Assembly (NCBI RefSeq): GCF_900142065.1
Contig: NZ_FSRJ01000002.1
Coordinates: forward strand, 558,001 to 622,000
Source of the DNA: Agromyces cerinus subsp. cerinus
GTDB taxonomy: Bacteria > Actinomycetota > Actinomycetes > Actinomycetales > Microbacteriaceae
Direction of reading: 5' to 3'
DNA length: 64,000 bases
Each line of letters starts with the position of its first letter. Position 1 is the first letter of the stretch. Shown here one piece after another: positions 9,487-18,209 of this stretch. The translations under genes and the position numbers were made by a program. Under the pieces are notes generated by a model that saw only the letters and a program-made list of their open reading frames with translations, was not told the DNA's origin and did no database searches.

Positions 9487-10313
9487 CCACGCTCACCAAC
9501 CCGGCCCGCGTCGCAGCCGAGCCGGCGTACGCCCGGCCGAGCTTCTTCCGCCACACCGCCTACCTCACACTCCGGCAGCTGCGGGCGGCGATGCGGGTGC
9601 CGGCGTTCATCGTGATGAACGTCGTGCAGCCGCTCATCTGGCTGCTGCTGTTCGGGCAGCTCTTCACCTCGGTCGTCGACATCCCGGGCTTCACGGGCGG
9701 TGACAACTACCTCGAGTTCCTGACGCCGGGCATCGTCATGATGATGGCGCTGTTCGGCAGCGCCTGGGCGGGCACGAGCTACATCCAGGACATGGATCGC
9801 GGCGTCATGGACCGCTTCCTCACGTCGCCGACGAGCCGCGGCGCGATGATGGTCTCGACGCTCGTCTACCAGGCGCTGCTCACCCTCGTGCAGTCGCTCA
9901 TCGTGCTCGGCGTCGCCTGGCTCGGCGGGGCGCGGTTCGACGGCGGCATCGGCGGCATCCTGATCATGCTGCTCGCTGCGATGCTGCTCACGGCATCGTT
10001 CTCGGCACTGTCGAACGCTGCTGCGCTGCTCGCGCGCAATCAGAACGTGCTGATCGGCATCTCGCAGCTCATCACGATCCCGCTGATGTTCCTGAGCTCT
10101 GCGCTGATGGACACGAGCCTCTCGGCCGACTGGGTCGCGGAGGTCGCGCGGTTCAACCCGTTCGAGTGGGCCGTCGTCGCGGGCCGCGAGGCGCTCGGCG
10201 CGGACCCCGACTGGGCGAGCGTGTGGGGACACCTGGGCCTCCTCGCGGTGTTCACGGCGGTGCTCGCCTGGGTGGCGACGCGGGCGTTCCGCGTCTACCA
10301 GCGCAGCGCGTAG
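9483..10313 (+). CDS. ABC-2 type transporter permease, DrrB-like
   Basis: A 276-residue membrane protein with about six transmembrane helices and the ABC-2 permease pattern: an amphipathic N-terminus, then FIVMNVVQPLIWLLLFGQLF, and the FNPFEWAVVAGREALG loop before the last helix. The ATGA overlap with the ATPase gene implies translational coupling and a 1:1 complex. The pair resembles DrrAB and related multidrug or antibiotic exporters. The substrate is not predictable from sequence. Confidence 0.92.
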   Translation: MTTLTNPARVAAEPAYARPSFFRHTAYLTLRQLRAAMRVPAFIVMNVVQPLIWLLLFGQLFTSVVDIPGFTGGDNYLEFLTPGIVMMMALFGSAWAGTSYIQDMDRGVMDRFLTSPTSRGAMMVSTLVYQALLTLVQSLIVLGVAWLGGARFDGGIGGILIMLLAAMLLTASFSALSNAAALLARNQNVLIGISQLITIPLMFLSSALMDTSLSADWVAEVARFNPFEWAVVAGREALGADPDWASVWGHLGLLAVFTAVLAWVATRAFRVYQRSA

Positions 10314-10386
10314 CCCTCGGCAGCGGGCGGCACGCGGCATCCGCTCGTGGGACCGCGAGCGAGCCTGCGAGTCGGCGGATCCGCGC

Positions 10387-10428
10387 CGCGACACGCCGAT
10401 CCCGGTGGCCCGGGGTCGGCGTGTCGCG
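10387..10428. terminator. Terminator shared by the convergent permease and TetR genes
   Basis: CGCGACACGCCGA (10387-10399) pairs perfectly with TCGGCGTGTCGCG (10416-10428). The 16-nt centre can itself pair CCCGG with CCGGG. The hairpin lies between two genes that converge, so it can stop transcription from both sides. Confidence 0.7.
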
Positions 10429-10461
10429 TCATCCGTCCGCACTGGCGCAGATGGGCACGTC

Positions 10462-11865
10462 TCAGGCGGGCGGCGAGACCCGGGGCGGTGCCTGCACCGA
10501 GAAGGTGACCGCGGCGTCGAAGTAGTCGGCGAGGAGGGCCGCGACGTCGATCGACGGGTCGTAGCCCCACTGCACCTGCAGGCCGTCCCACATGGCGGGC
10601 ACCCAGCGTCCCTCGTGCCTCGGATCCCGGCCGGGGGCGAGCAGACCGTCTGCGGCGAGCAGTTCGAACAGCACGGTGACGTCGGCGATGGTGCGCCGCG
10701 ACCGCTCGGCGAAGAACCGGTGCGCCGGATGCCCCGGTGAGGCCGCTTCGCTCGTGAGCACCGTGTAGACCTCGACCAGACCCGGCGTGTCGAGTTCGGA
10801 TCGGCGGGCCGTTCGCACCATGAGCTCGATCGTCTCGGCGGGGGAGGCCGCCAGGAGCTCCTCCGAGCTCGGGACCGTGCGGCGGTCGCGCTCGGCGATC
10901 ACGGAGACGAGCAGCGCGTCCTTCGTCGGGAAGTGGTGCAGGAGCGCCGACTTCGAGATGCCGACGGCCTCGGCGACCTCTCGCAGGCTCGTGTCGTGGA
11001 ACCCGCGGCGCGCGAAGAGCTCGGTGGCGTCGGCGATGATGCGGGCCTGCCGAGCGCGACCGACCGCGTAGCCGGCCGATGGGGCGGTCGCAGGAGTCGA
11101 GGGCTGCGGCTCGTCGGCCGGGGTCGCGTGGGACGCCGGGCGGGTGTCCGCGGCCGAAGCCGCCGCCGTCGGGCCGTCGCCCGCTCCGGCCTCGGCGCCT
11201 GCCCCGGCCTCGGGTTCTGCCCCCGCCTGCTCGCGCCTGCCCGTCAGCTGCTGCGCGAGTTCCGCCGCGACATCCACCTCGCCCGGGTTGTAGAGCGATG
11301 CCAGCTGGAGGCCGTCCCACCCGGCGAGCATTCGCGTCGCATCGTCGCGCGACCACGGGGTCGCCGGCGGCTGCCGCAGGCTCTCTTCGCGCAGTTCCCG
11401 GTAGCGGGTTGCGAACCGGCCGTGTGCGGGATGCTCCGGGCTGACGGCCTCGCCGGCCAGGGCGGAGAAGAGCTCGAGGTAGCCCGGCTTCGACTGGTTG
11501 TGCTCGGCGAGGGCGATCAGCAGGTGCGGCGGAACGTCGGTGCGCGCGGCGAGCCAGTGCTCGTTCTCGAGCTCGAACCGGGTGACCACGGCGTCGAGGA
11601 TCTGCTCGCGTGACGAGAAGTGCCGCAGCACGCCGGGGTGCGAGAGTCCGGCCTCCGCCGCGACGTCCCGAAGCGAGACGCCGCGGTAGCCGGATGCCGC
11701 GAAGCACCGTGCGGCGGCGGCGACGATGCGTTCGCGCGTCGCGCGGCCTCGTGCGGACGCCGCGGGCCGCGCGGACCCCGCGGGCTGCGCAGACGCCGCG
11801 GGCCGCGCGGACCCAGCGGACGCCGTGGGCGGCGCGGCTTCTGGTCCGGAGCTGTTCGGCGGCAT
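10462..11865 (-). CDS. Tandem TetR-TetR fused transcriptional regulator
   Basis: The 467-residue protein contains two complete TetR repressor units. The first has its helix-turn-helix at about residues 40-90 (GRATRERIVAAAARCFAASG, SLRDVAAEAGLSHPGVLRHF) and a ligand domain to about 225. A Pro/Ala/Glu linker follows (about 225-275). The second helix-turn-helix is at about 278-325 (RQARIIADATELFARRGFHD, SLREVAEAVGISKSALLHHF) with its own ligand domain. A usual TetR protein is about 200 residues. The N-terminus carries imperfect SARPAAS repeats. A TAGGCT hexamer lies 8 nt before the ATG and no ribosome-binding site is seen, so translation is probably leaderless. It is divergent from the histidine-phosphatase gene, with a TetR-like operator between them. 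Confidence 0.9.
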   Translation of the reverse strand: MPPNSSGPEAAPPTASAGSARPAASAQPAGSARPAASARGRATRERIVAAAARCFAASGYRGVSLRDVAAEAGLSHPGVLRHFSSREQILDAVVTRFELENEHWLAARTDVPPHLLIALAEHNQSKPGYLELFSALAGEAVSPEHPAHGRFATRYRELREESLRQPPATPWSRDDATRMLAGWDGLQLASLYNPGEVDVAAELAQQLTGRREQAGAEPEAGAGAEAGAGDGPTAAASAADTRPASHATPADEPQPSTPATAPSAGYAVGRARQARIIADATELFARRGFHDTSLREVAEAVGISKSALLHHFPTKDALLVSVIAERDRRTVPSSEELLAASPAETIELMVRTARRSELDTPGLVEVYTVLTSEAASPGHPAHRFFAERSRRTIADVTVLFELLAADGLLAPGRDPRHEGRWVPAMWDGLQVQWGYDPSIDVAALLADYFDAAVTFSVQAPPRVSPPA

Positions 11866-11904
11866 CGGCGCTCAGCCTACCCGCGGATATCGAATCCATT
11901 TTGT

Positions 11905-11920
11905 TACCGCACGGTCGGTA
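11905..11920. promoter_or_regulatory. Candidate TetR operator between divergent genes
   Basis: TACCG-CACGGT-CGGTA is an inverted repeat whose ACCG/CGGT arms match many TetR-family operators. It lies 40 bp upstream of the tandem TetR start and upstream of a TATGCT -10 candidate (11930-11935) for the rightward gene. Control of both genes by the tandem TetR protein is inferred. Confidence 0.5.
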
Positions 11921-11980
11921 TTGCGCCCATATGCTGACACCGGGCATCCGCCCCGCCTACATCGCCACAAAGGAGTCCCG

Positions 11981-12793
11981 ATGAACCGCACCGCGCGCGC
12001 CGTCACGGCCGGCGCCCTCGCCATCACCACCCTCGCCACGCTCGCCGCCTTCTCGGCCGTGCCGGCCACCCAGGCCGCCGAGCCGAAGAAGCCGAAGCCC
12101 GGCACGGTCACGATCTACCTCACGCGCCACGGCGAGACGATGCTGAACACCCTCGAGCGAGCGCAGGGCTGGTCCGACTCGCCGCTCACCGAAGAGGGCC
12201 GCCTGTCTGCCGAGCACCTCGGCGCGGGCCTCGCCGAGTCCGGCGTGAAGTTCGAGGCCGCCTATTCGGCCGACATGGTGCGGCACTGGGAGACGGTCTC
12301 GCTCGCGCTCGACGAGCTCGACGCGAAGGACGAGGCGACCCGTGACGAGCGACTCCGCGAGATCTCCTTCGGCAAGTTCGAGGGAGCGAAGAACATGGAG
12401 ATGTGGGCGGCCATCGCCACCGAGCTCGGCTACGCCAACGTCGGCGAGCTGTTCTCCGACCCCGACTTCGACTTCATGGAGGGCCTCAGCGCGGTCGCCC
12501 GCCTGAGCGAGGGCAGCGGCCTCGTCGCCGAGACGCCCGAACAGGTCGCCGCACGTGCGGTGGAGGCGCTCGACGACATCGCCGCCAAGCAGGCGAAGCA
12601 CGGCGGCGGCGAGGTGCTCGTGGTCTCGAGCGGCATCACGATCATGCTCGCGCTCGAGACGCTCGGGGCCGACGTGAGCGAACTCACGAGCGGCATCGAG
12701 AACGGTGCGGTCAGCGAGCTCGTCTACCGCCGCGGCGAGTGGACGATCAAGACCATCAACGACCTGAGCTACGTCGAGGCCGGATCCGACTGA
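11981..12793 (+). CDS. Secreted histidine-phosphatase-fold protein lacking its second catalytic His
   Basis: A 270-residue protein with a signal peptide (MNRTARAVTAGALAITTLAT...) likely cleaved after TQA, near residue 32. The histidine phosphatase fold is shown by ITIYLTRHGET-like sequence (here VTIYLTRHGET) with the nucleophilic His, by GWSDSPLTEEG and by FGKFEG. The second family His, normally in a V-V-S-H-G motif near the C-terminus, is replaced: the sequence reads VLVVSSGITIM. It may therefore be impaired or bind ligand without hydrolysis. The start at 11981 is fixed by AAAGGAG (11969-11975). Members of this fold act on phosphosugars or phytate, but the substrate here is unknown. Confidence 0.88.
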   Translation: MNRTARAVTAGALAITTLATLAAFSAVPATQAAEPKKPKPGTVTIYLTRHGETMLNTLERAQGWSDSPLTEEGRLSAEHLGAGLAESGVKFEAAYSADMVRHWETVSLALDELDAKDEATRDERLREISFGKFEGAKNMEMWAAIATELGYANVGELFSDPDFDFMEGLSAVARLSEGSGLVAETPEQVAARAVEALDDIAAKQAKHGGGEVLVVSSGITIMLALETLGADVSELTSGIENGAVSELVYRRGEWTIKTINDLSYVEAGSD

Positions 12794-12820
12794 TCGGCCG
12801 ACCCGCCCACCGCTCGACCG

Positions 12821-12858
12821 CACAGGCACGGCTGCATCTCGATGCGTCCGTGCCTGTG
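12821..12858 (+). terminator. Terminator after the histidine-phosphatase gene
   Basis: CACAGGCACGG (12821-12831) pairs with CCGTGCCTGTG (12848-12858), and the inner GCATC/GATGC continues the stem. TGTTGT follows. It lies 28 bp after the stop codon. Confidence 0.75.
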
Positions 12859-12954
12859 TGTTGTCGGGGAGACTCGAAAACCAAGCGACATTCGGTTTAT
12901 GATGATCCGGATGCCGCGCAGCGGCCCCATATCGAAGCATGAAGGAGTGCTGGC

Positions 12955-14799
12955 ATGACCGATCAGCTGAACTACGAGACGGAAGCCGCGGCGCCCGTCG
13001 ACACCGCCGGCGACCTCGACCTGCGTTTCCGTGATGCGAGCCTGCCCGTCGCAGAGCGCGTCGAGATCCTCCTCTCGCAGATGACGCTCGAAGAGAAGGC
13101 CGGCCTGTTCTTCCAGACGATGATCGCCGCCGGTGAAGACGGCACGCTCTCGCAGGGCGACGACATGTTCGGCCTGCCCGCGACCGACGACTACGTCGGG
13201 CGCCGACTCATGAACCACTTCAACGTGCTGCAGACCCCGCCCACGGCGGAGCTCATCGCCGAGTGGCACAACCGCCTGCAGGAGGCCGCAGCGGCGACCC
13301 GCCTCGGCATCCCCGTGACGGTCTCGACCGACCCGCGCCACTCGTACACCGACAACCCCCTCTCGGGCATGCTCGCCGGGTCGTTCTCGGTCTGGCCCGA
13401 GACCATGGGCCTCGCGGCCGTCGGCGACGAGGCGCTCGTCGAGCAGTTCGGCGACATCGCCCGTCAGGAGTACACGGCGGTCGGCATCCGCGTGGCGCTG
13501 CACCCGCAGATCGACCTCGCCACCGAGCCCCGCTGGTCGCGCGCGCTGCAGACCTTCGGCGAAGACCCCGAGCTCTCGGGCCGCATGGGCGCCGCCTACA
13601 TCCGCGGCTTCCAGGGCGCTGAGCTCGGCCCTGACTCCGTCGCGACGATGACCAAGCACTTCCCGGGCGGCGGCCCCCAGAAGGACGGCGAGGACCCGCA
13701 CTTCGCGCACGGTCGCGAGCAGGTCTACCCCGGCGGCGAGTTCGAGACGCACCTGAAGCCGTTCGAGGCGGCCTTCGAGGCCGGCACGAGCCAGATCATG
13801 CCCTACTACGGCATGCCCGTCGGCACCGAGTACGAAGAGGTCGGCTTCGGCTTCAACAAGTCGGTCATCACGGGCCTGCTGCGCGAGCGTTACGGCTTCG
13901 ATGGCATCGTCTGCACCGACTGGGGACTCATCAACGACGCCGCGATCTTCGGCCAGCCCTTCCCGGCCCGCGCCTGGGGCGTCGAGCACCTCACCCCGCG
14001 CGAGCGCATGAAGAAGGTCATCGACGCCGGCGTCGACCAGTTCGGCGGCGAAGCCGACCCCGAGATGCTCGTCGACCTCGTGAACTCCGGCGAGATCACC
14101 GAGGAGCGCCTCGACGTCTCGGCCCGACGCCTCCTCCGCGAGAAGTTCGTGCTCGGCCTCTTCGAGCAGCCCTATGTCGATGTCGAGCGCGCCGGCCGCG
14201 TCGTCGGCTCGCCGGAGTTCGTCGCTGCCGGCGAGGCTGCGCAGCGTGCCGCGATCACCCTGCTGGTCAACCGCGAGCAGACGGATGCCTCGGGCGTCGA
14301 GCGCCCCACCCTGCCGCTCGCGCGGGGCCTGCGGCTCTACGTCGAGGGCATCGCCCCCGAGGTCGCGGCGGAGTACGGCCAGGTCGTCGAGACCCCCGCC
14401 GAAGCGGATGTCGCGATCCTCCGCCTGCAGGCTCCCTTCGAGGAGCGCCCGACGGTGTTCGAGAACTTCTTCCACTCGGGTTCGCTCGACTACACCGCGG
14501 AGCAGATCGCGCACGTGCGCGAGGTCGCCGCGGCGGTGCCGACCGTGGTCGACGTGTTCCTCGACCGGCCCGCGATCCTCACGCCGTTCGTCGACGGCCT
14601 CGCAGCGCTCACCGCCAACTGGGGCGCGAGCCCGCGTGCGGTGCTGGACGTGCTCGTGGGCGACGCCGCGCCGAAGGGCAGGATGCCGTTCGACCTGCCG
14701 TCGAGCATGGCCGCCGTCGAGGCGAACCGCTCCGACGTGCCGTTCGACACGGCCGACCCGCTGTTCCGCTTCGGCCACGGCCTGAGCTACTCCGCCTGA
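12955..14799 (+). CDS. Glycoside hydrolase family 3 (beta-glucosidase-type), cytoplasmic
   Basis: A 614-residue GH3 enzyme without a signal peptide. The N-terminal TIM-barrel domain (about 40-400) contains the substrate-site sequence MTKHFPGGGP and the nucleophile Asp in IVCTDWG (residue 322). The C-terminal alpha/beta sandwich domain (about 420-610) ends in the GH3 hallmark PLFRFGHGLSYS. It is shorter than many GH3 beta-glucosidases because it lacks the fibronectin-III tail. It probably hydrolyses imported beta-glucosides, xylosides or similar oligosaccharides; specificity cannot be assigned. The ATG at 12955 has GAAGGAG upstream. AAACC...GGTTT half sites at about 12878-12899 lie just upstream and could be an operator. 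Confidence 0.92.
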   Translation: MTDQLNYETEAAAPVDTAGDLDLRFRDASLPVAERVEILLSQMTLEEKAGLFFQTMIAAGEDGTLSQGDDMFGLPATDDYVGRRLMNHFNVLQTPPTAELIAEWHNRLQEAAAATRLGIPVTVSTDPRHSYTDNPLSGMLAGSFSVWPETMGLAAVGDEALVEQFGDIARQEYTAVGIRVALHPQIDLATEPRWSRALQTFGEDPELSGRMGAAYIRGFQGAELGPDSVATMTKHFPGGGPQKDGEDPHFAHGREQVYPGGEFETHLKPFEAAFEAGTSQIMPYYGMPVGTEYEEVGFGFNKSVITGLLRERYGFDGIVCTDWGLINDAAIFGQPFPARAWGVEHLTPRERMKKVIDAGVDQFGGEADPEMLVDLVNSGEITEERLDVSARRLLREKFVLGLFEQPYVDVERAGRVVGSPEFVAAGEAAQRAAITLLVNREQTDASGVERPTLPLARGLRLYVEGIAPEVAAEYGQVVETPAEADVAILRLQAPFEERPTVFENFFHSGSLDYTAEQIAHVREVAAAVPTVVDVFLDRPAILTPFVDGLAALTANWGASPRAVLDVLVGDAAPKGRMPFDLPSSMAAVEANRSDVPFDTADPLFRFGHGLSYSA

Positions 14800-14831
14800 T
14801 CCCGCCCGGTCGGCCCCGCCGATCGCGCCGC

Positions 14832-14866
14832 CTCGAGACCCCCGCCGATTCGACGGGGGTCTCGAG
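14832..14866 (+). terminator. Terminator after the GH3 gene
   Basis: CTCGAGACCCCCG (14832-14844) pairs perfectly with CGGGGGTCTCGAG (14854-14866) around a 9-nt loop, and TGTTT follows. It is 32 bp after the stop codon. Confidence 0.8.
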
Positions 14867-14971
14867 TGTTTCGGCCCCGACCCGGCCGAAATCGAGACAC
14901 GCGTGCCCCGGCGGCGCTAGCATCAGCCCAGGGGCGCCGTATCGACGGCGCATGGGGCAAGGGGGTTCGGC

Positions 14972-15388
14972 ATGTCCGATCAGATGACTCGGCCGATGGG
15001 CGTCACCATCGTCGCGATCCTCGCGTGGATCGCGGGGGCGCTCGACATCGTGTCGGGCACCATCCTGCTGTTCCAGGCGGGCGTCGAATCCGTCGCCGAC
15101 GGTCTCGGCGGCACCGGCCCGCTCTACGTCGCCGCGATCGGCTCGATCGTGCTCGGCCTGATCGTGGTGGCCGTGGCCGCTGGGCTGCTCACCGGCAGCT
15201 GGGTGTCGCGCATGATCATCACGGTCGTCGAGGTGCTCTCGATCATCGGCTCGCTCTTCCTCGCCTTCGCGTACCTGGGCGGTGCGGTCGGCGAGTGGCT
15301 CGGCATCGTCATCTCGCTCATCGTGCTCTTCCTGCTCTGGGGGCACAAGTCGAGTGTGTTCTTCGGTAGCCGGCAGCCGGAGGCCTGA
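14972..15388 (+). CDS. Small four-helix membrane protein (tandem paralogue 1)
   Basis: A 138-residue integral membrane protein with four hydrophobic helices (about 10-30, 50-72, 78-98 and 102-125) and short loops. The N-terminal segment VTIVAILAWIAGALDIVSG recurs closely in the next gene. It resembles uncharacterised actinobacterial membrane proteins of about 130 residues. I do not recognise a function. A G-rich stretch (CAAGGGGG) about 7 nt upstream supports the ATG. It overlaps the next gene by stop/start contact, which suggests a hetero-oligomer or co-translation. Confidence 0.8.
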   Translation: MSDQMTRPMGVTIVAILAWIAGALDIVSGTILLFQAGVESVADGLGGTGPLYVAAIGSIVLGLIVVAVAAGLLTGSWVSRMIITVVEVLSIIGSLFLAFAYLGGAVGEWLGIVISLIVLFLLWGHKSSVFFGSRQPEA

Positions 15389-15787
15389 GTGAATGCGGTC
15401 GGCCGCCCCGGCGGCGTCACGTTCATCGCGGTGCTCACCTGGATCTCGGGTTTCCTCGACGCCATCGGCGGTACGATCCTGCTCTTCCAGACGAGCGTCG
15501 CGGCCACGGTGGAGCAGTTCGGCGGCGCGAGCCAGCTCATCGCCTCGGCGATCATCTCGATCCTCATCGGCGTCGTCGTCATCGCCGTGGCCGGCGGGTT
15601 GCTCCGCGGCAGCTCCGGCGCGCGCATGTTCATCACGATCCTGCAGGTGCTCTCGATCGCGAGTTCGATCTTCCTCGCGATCGCCTACCCGGCGGGAGCG
15701 ATCGGCGAGTACTTCAGTGTGGTCATCTCGGTGATCGTGCTCGCGTTCCTCTGGTCGGGCCGAGCGAACGCCTTCTTCCGGGACTGA
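15389..15787 (+). CDS. Small four-helix membrane protein (tandem paralogue 2)
   Basis: A 132-residue protein starting at GTG 15389, immediately after the stop of its neighbour, without a Shine-Dalgarno of its own, so translation is probably coupled. The layout of four membrane helices and the segment VTFIAVLTWISGFLDAIGGT match the preceding protein along the whole length. The pair therefore arose by tandem duplication. Function is unknown. Confidence 0.78.
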   Translation: MNAVGRPGGVTFIAVLTWISGFLDAIGGTILLFQTSVAATVEQFGGASQLIASAIISILIGVVVIAVAGGLLRGSSGARMFITILQVLSIASSIFLAIAYPAGAIGEYFSVVISVIVLAFLWSGRANAFFRD

Positions 15788-15962
15788 ATCCGTTGTCGGT
15801 ATCCCATCGATGCCACAAGTGCCTTTTGTAGGGTCCTCACAGTGCGGTCCGACGCGCCGCCGCGCCCGTTTGTAGGGCACGGATGCAGGGTTTCCTCGCC
15901 GTATGCCCTCGACCTACCGTGGAATGAAGCCCAGACCGCACACGAAGGACGAGACACCGACG

Positions 15963-18092
15963 ATGGTTGACACGGCACCCCGCACCGCCTCGAAGCAGCA
16001 GAAGGCCGCCCCCGAGCGCTCGGCCGAGACTTCGCCGCCGAAGTCCGCGCGCACCGCGGCATCCGCCCCGCAGCCCGCCCCGCCCGCCCAGCCGTCGATC
16101 GATGTGGCGACGCTCGGCCGGCAGCTGCTCGGCACCTGGGCCGACCTCCGGCTCGGCGCCCGCGAGCGCGCCGCCCACCCCGACCTGCAGCGCATCGAGG
16201 GGCAGTCGATGGCCGAGCACCGCGAGCGCGTGCTCGGGCAGCTGAAGATCCTCGTCGACCAGCGCGCCGTGCACCGCGCCTTCCCCACCTCGCTCGGCGG
16301 GTTCGACGACCACGGCGGCAACATCGCCCAGTTCGAAGAGCTCGTGATCGCCGACCCCAGCCTGCAGATCAAGGCGGGCGTGCAGTGGGGCCTCTTCGGC
16401 GCCGCCGTGCTGCACCTCGGCACCGAGTTCCACCACGAGACGTTCCTCCCCGACATCATGTCGCTGAAGGTGCCCGGCGCCTTCGCGATGACCGAAACCG
16501 GTCACGGTTCGGATGTCGCGGCGATCGGCACGACCGCGACCTACGACGAGGCGAAGCAGCAGTTCGTCATCAACACGCCGTTCCGCGGCGCGTGGAAGGA
16601 CTACCTCGGCAACGCGGCGCTGCACGGCACCGCCGCCGTGGTCTTCGCGCAGCTCATCACGAAGGGCGTCAACCACGGCGTGCACGCCTTCTACGTGCCG
16701 CTTCGCAACACCAAGGGCGGATTCCTCAAGGGCATCGGCGGTGAGGACGACGGCCTGAAGGGCGGCCTCAACGGCATCGACAACGGGCGTCTGCACTTCA
16801 CGAACGTGCGCGTGCCGCGCGAGAACCTGCTGAACCGCTACGGCTCGGTCGCCGAAGACGGCACCTACTCGAGCCCCATCTCGAGCCCGGGTCGCCGCTT
16901 CTTCACGATGCTGGGCACGCTCGTGCAGGGTCGCGTCTCGCTCGACGGCGCGGCGACGACCGCCGCCGCGATGGCGCTGACGATCGCGATCACGTACGGC
17001 AACCAGCGCCGCCAGTTCAACGCGGCGAGCGACACCGACGAAGAGGTGCTGCTCGACTACCAGCGCCACCAGCGCCGACTGCTGCCGAAGCTCGCGACGA
17101 CGTACGCGCAGATCTTCGCGCACGATGAGTTCCTCGTGAAGTTCGACGCGGTCTTCTCGGGCGCCGCCGACACCGACGACGACCGTCAAGACCTCGAGAC
17201 GATCGCCGCAGCGCTGAAGCCGCTCTCGACCTGGCACGCGCTCGAGACCCTGCAGGAGACGCGCGAGGCATCCGGCGGGGCCGGATTCCTCGCCGAGAAC
17301 CGCATGGTCGGGCTGCGTCAGGACCTCGATGTCTACGCGACGTTCGAGGGCGACAACAACGTGCTGCTGCAGCTCGTCGCGAAGCGCCTGCTCACCGACT
17401 TCTCGAAGCAGTTCGCGAAGGCGGACGCCGGTGTGATGGCGCGCTACGTCGTGGCCCAGACGGCCGACCGCGCGTATCACGGCACCGGGCTGCGCCGACT
17501 GGCGCAGACCATCGCGGACTTCGGCTCGACGGCCCGCTCGGTCTCCGAGCTCCGCGACGAGCAGACGCAGCGAGAGCTGCTGACCGACCGGGTCGAGGCG
17601 ATGATCTCCGAGATCGCCGGTCGCCTGCGCGATGCGCGGAAGCTCCCGAAGGCCGATGCGGCCGCAGCCTTCAACCGCAACCAGAACGAGCTCATCGAGG
17701 CGGCACGCGCGCACGGCGAACTGCTGCAGTGGGAGGCGTTCACCCGCGCGCTCGCGAAGACGACCGACCCCGGCACGAAGCAGGTGCTCACGTGGGTGCG
17801 CGACCTCTTCGGGCTCGGCCTCGTCGAGAAGCACCTCGCGTGGTACCTCATCAACGGCCGGCTCTCGCCGCAGCGGGCGCAGGCCGTCACCGCCTACATC
17901 GACCGACTGCTCGAACGGCTGCGTCCCCACGCCCAGGACCTCGTCGACGCGTTCGGCTACGGCCCCGAGCACCTGCGCGCGAAGATCGCGTCGGGCGCCG
18001 AGCAGGAGCGGCAGGACGAGGCACGCGCCTACTACGCCGCGCAGCGCGCAGCGGGCACGCTGCCCGTGCCCGAGAAGTCGAAGAAGAAGTAG
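15963..18092 (+). CDS. Acyl-CoA oxidase/dehydrogenase family flavoprotein
   Basis: A 709-residue FAD enzyme of the acyl-CoA oxidase type, catalysing the first step of fatty acyl-CoA beta-oxidation. An Ala/Pro-rich disordered N-terminus (about 1-45) precedes the helical N-domain, the beta-domain with the FAD-binding MTETGHGSDVAAIGTTATYD, and a C-domain with the catalytic-Glu motif TFEGDNNVLLQL (about residue 463). The extra C-terminal domain (about 520-700) is typical of acyl-CoA oxidases rather than short dehydrogenases. The start is uncertain: ATG 15963 has AAGGA about 13 nt upstream, and in-frame ATGs exist at 15924 and 15903. Upstream, TTTGTAGGG occurs twice (15825-15833 and 15869-15877). 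The TetR gene 118 bp downstream is a plausible regulator. Confidence 0.88.
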   Translation: MVDTAPRTASKQQKAAPERSAETSPPKSARTAASAPQPAPPAQPSIDVATLGRQLLGTWADLRLGARERAAHPDLQRIEGQSMAEHRERVLGQLKILVDQRAVHRAFPTSLGGFDDHGGNIAQFEELVIADPSLQIKAGVQWGLFGAAVLHLGTEFHHETFLPDIMSLKVPGAFAMTETGHGSDVAAIGTTATYDEAKQQFVINTPFRGAWKDYLGNAALHGTAAVVFAQLITKGVNHGVHAFYVPLRNTKGGFLKGIGGEDDGLKGGLNGIDNGRLHFTNVRVPRENLLNRYGSVAEDGTYSSPISSPGRRFFTMLGTLVQGRVSLDGAATTAAAMALTIAITYGNQRRQFNAASDTDEEVLLDYQRHQRRLLPKLATTYAQIFAHDEFLVKFDAVFSGAADTDDDRQDLETIAAALKPLSTWHALETLQETREASGGAGFLAENRMVGLRQDLDVYATFEGDNNVLLQLVAKRLLTDFSKQFAKADAGVMARYVVAQTADRAYHGTGLRRLAQTIADFGSTARSVSELRDEQTQRELLTDRVEAMISEIAGRLRDARKLPKADAAAAFNRNQNELIEAARAHGELLQWEAFTRALAKTTDPGTKQVLTWVRDLFGLGLVEKHLAWYLINGRLSPQRAQAVTAYIDRLLERLRPHAQDLVDAFGYGPEHLRAKIASGAEQERQDEARAYYAAQRAAGTLPVPEKSKKK

Positions 18093-18104
18093 CGCGTATC
18101 GAGG

Positions 18105-18132
18105 AGGCCGGGGGTCCGTCGGCCCCCGGCCT
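18105..18132 (+). terminator. Terminator after the acyl-CoA oxidase gene
   Basis: AGGCCGGGGG (18105-18114) pairs with CCCCCGGCCT (18123-18132) around an 8-nt loop, 13 bp after the stop codon. Confidence 0.75.
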
Positions 18133-18175
18133 TCGTCGTGCCCGTTCGCGGGTTCGAGGGCATCGGGCCGGACGT

Positions 18176-18200
18176 CCGTAAGGTGTACGGAGAATATAGG
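18176..18200 (+). promoter_or_regulatory. tetR promoter with overlapping palindrome
   Basis: CCGTA-AGGTG-TACGG (18176-18190) is a perfect palindrome directly before TATAGG (18195-18200). The -10 ends 9 nt before the ATG at 18210 and no Shine-Dalgarno is present, so the mRNA should be leaderless. The palindrome sits where a repressor would block the polymerase. Autoregulation by the adjacent TetR protein is inferred. Confidence 0.55.
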
Positions 18201-18209
18201 CTGTCCGGC

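Noticed and set aside
12878-12899. LacI-type operator before the GH3 gene
   Set aside because: AAACC and GGTTT half sites are present, but the centre is not symmetrical and no LacI gene is nearby. It is mentioned only as a possibility in the GH3 entry.
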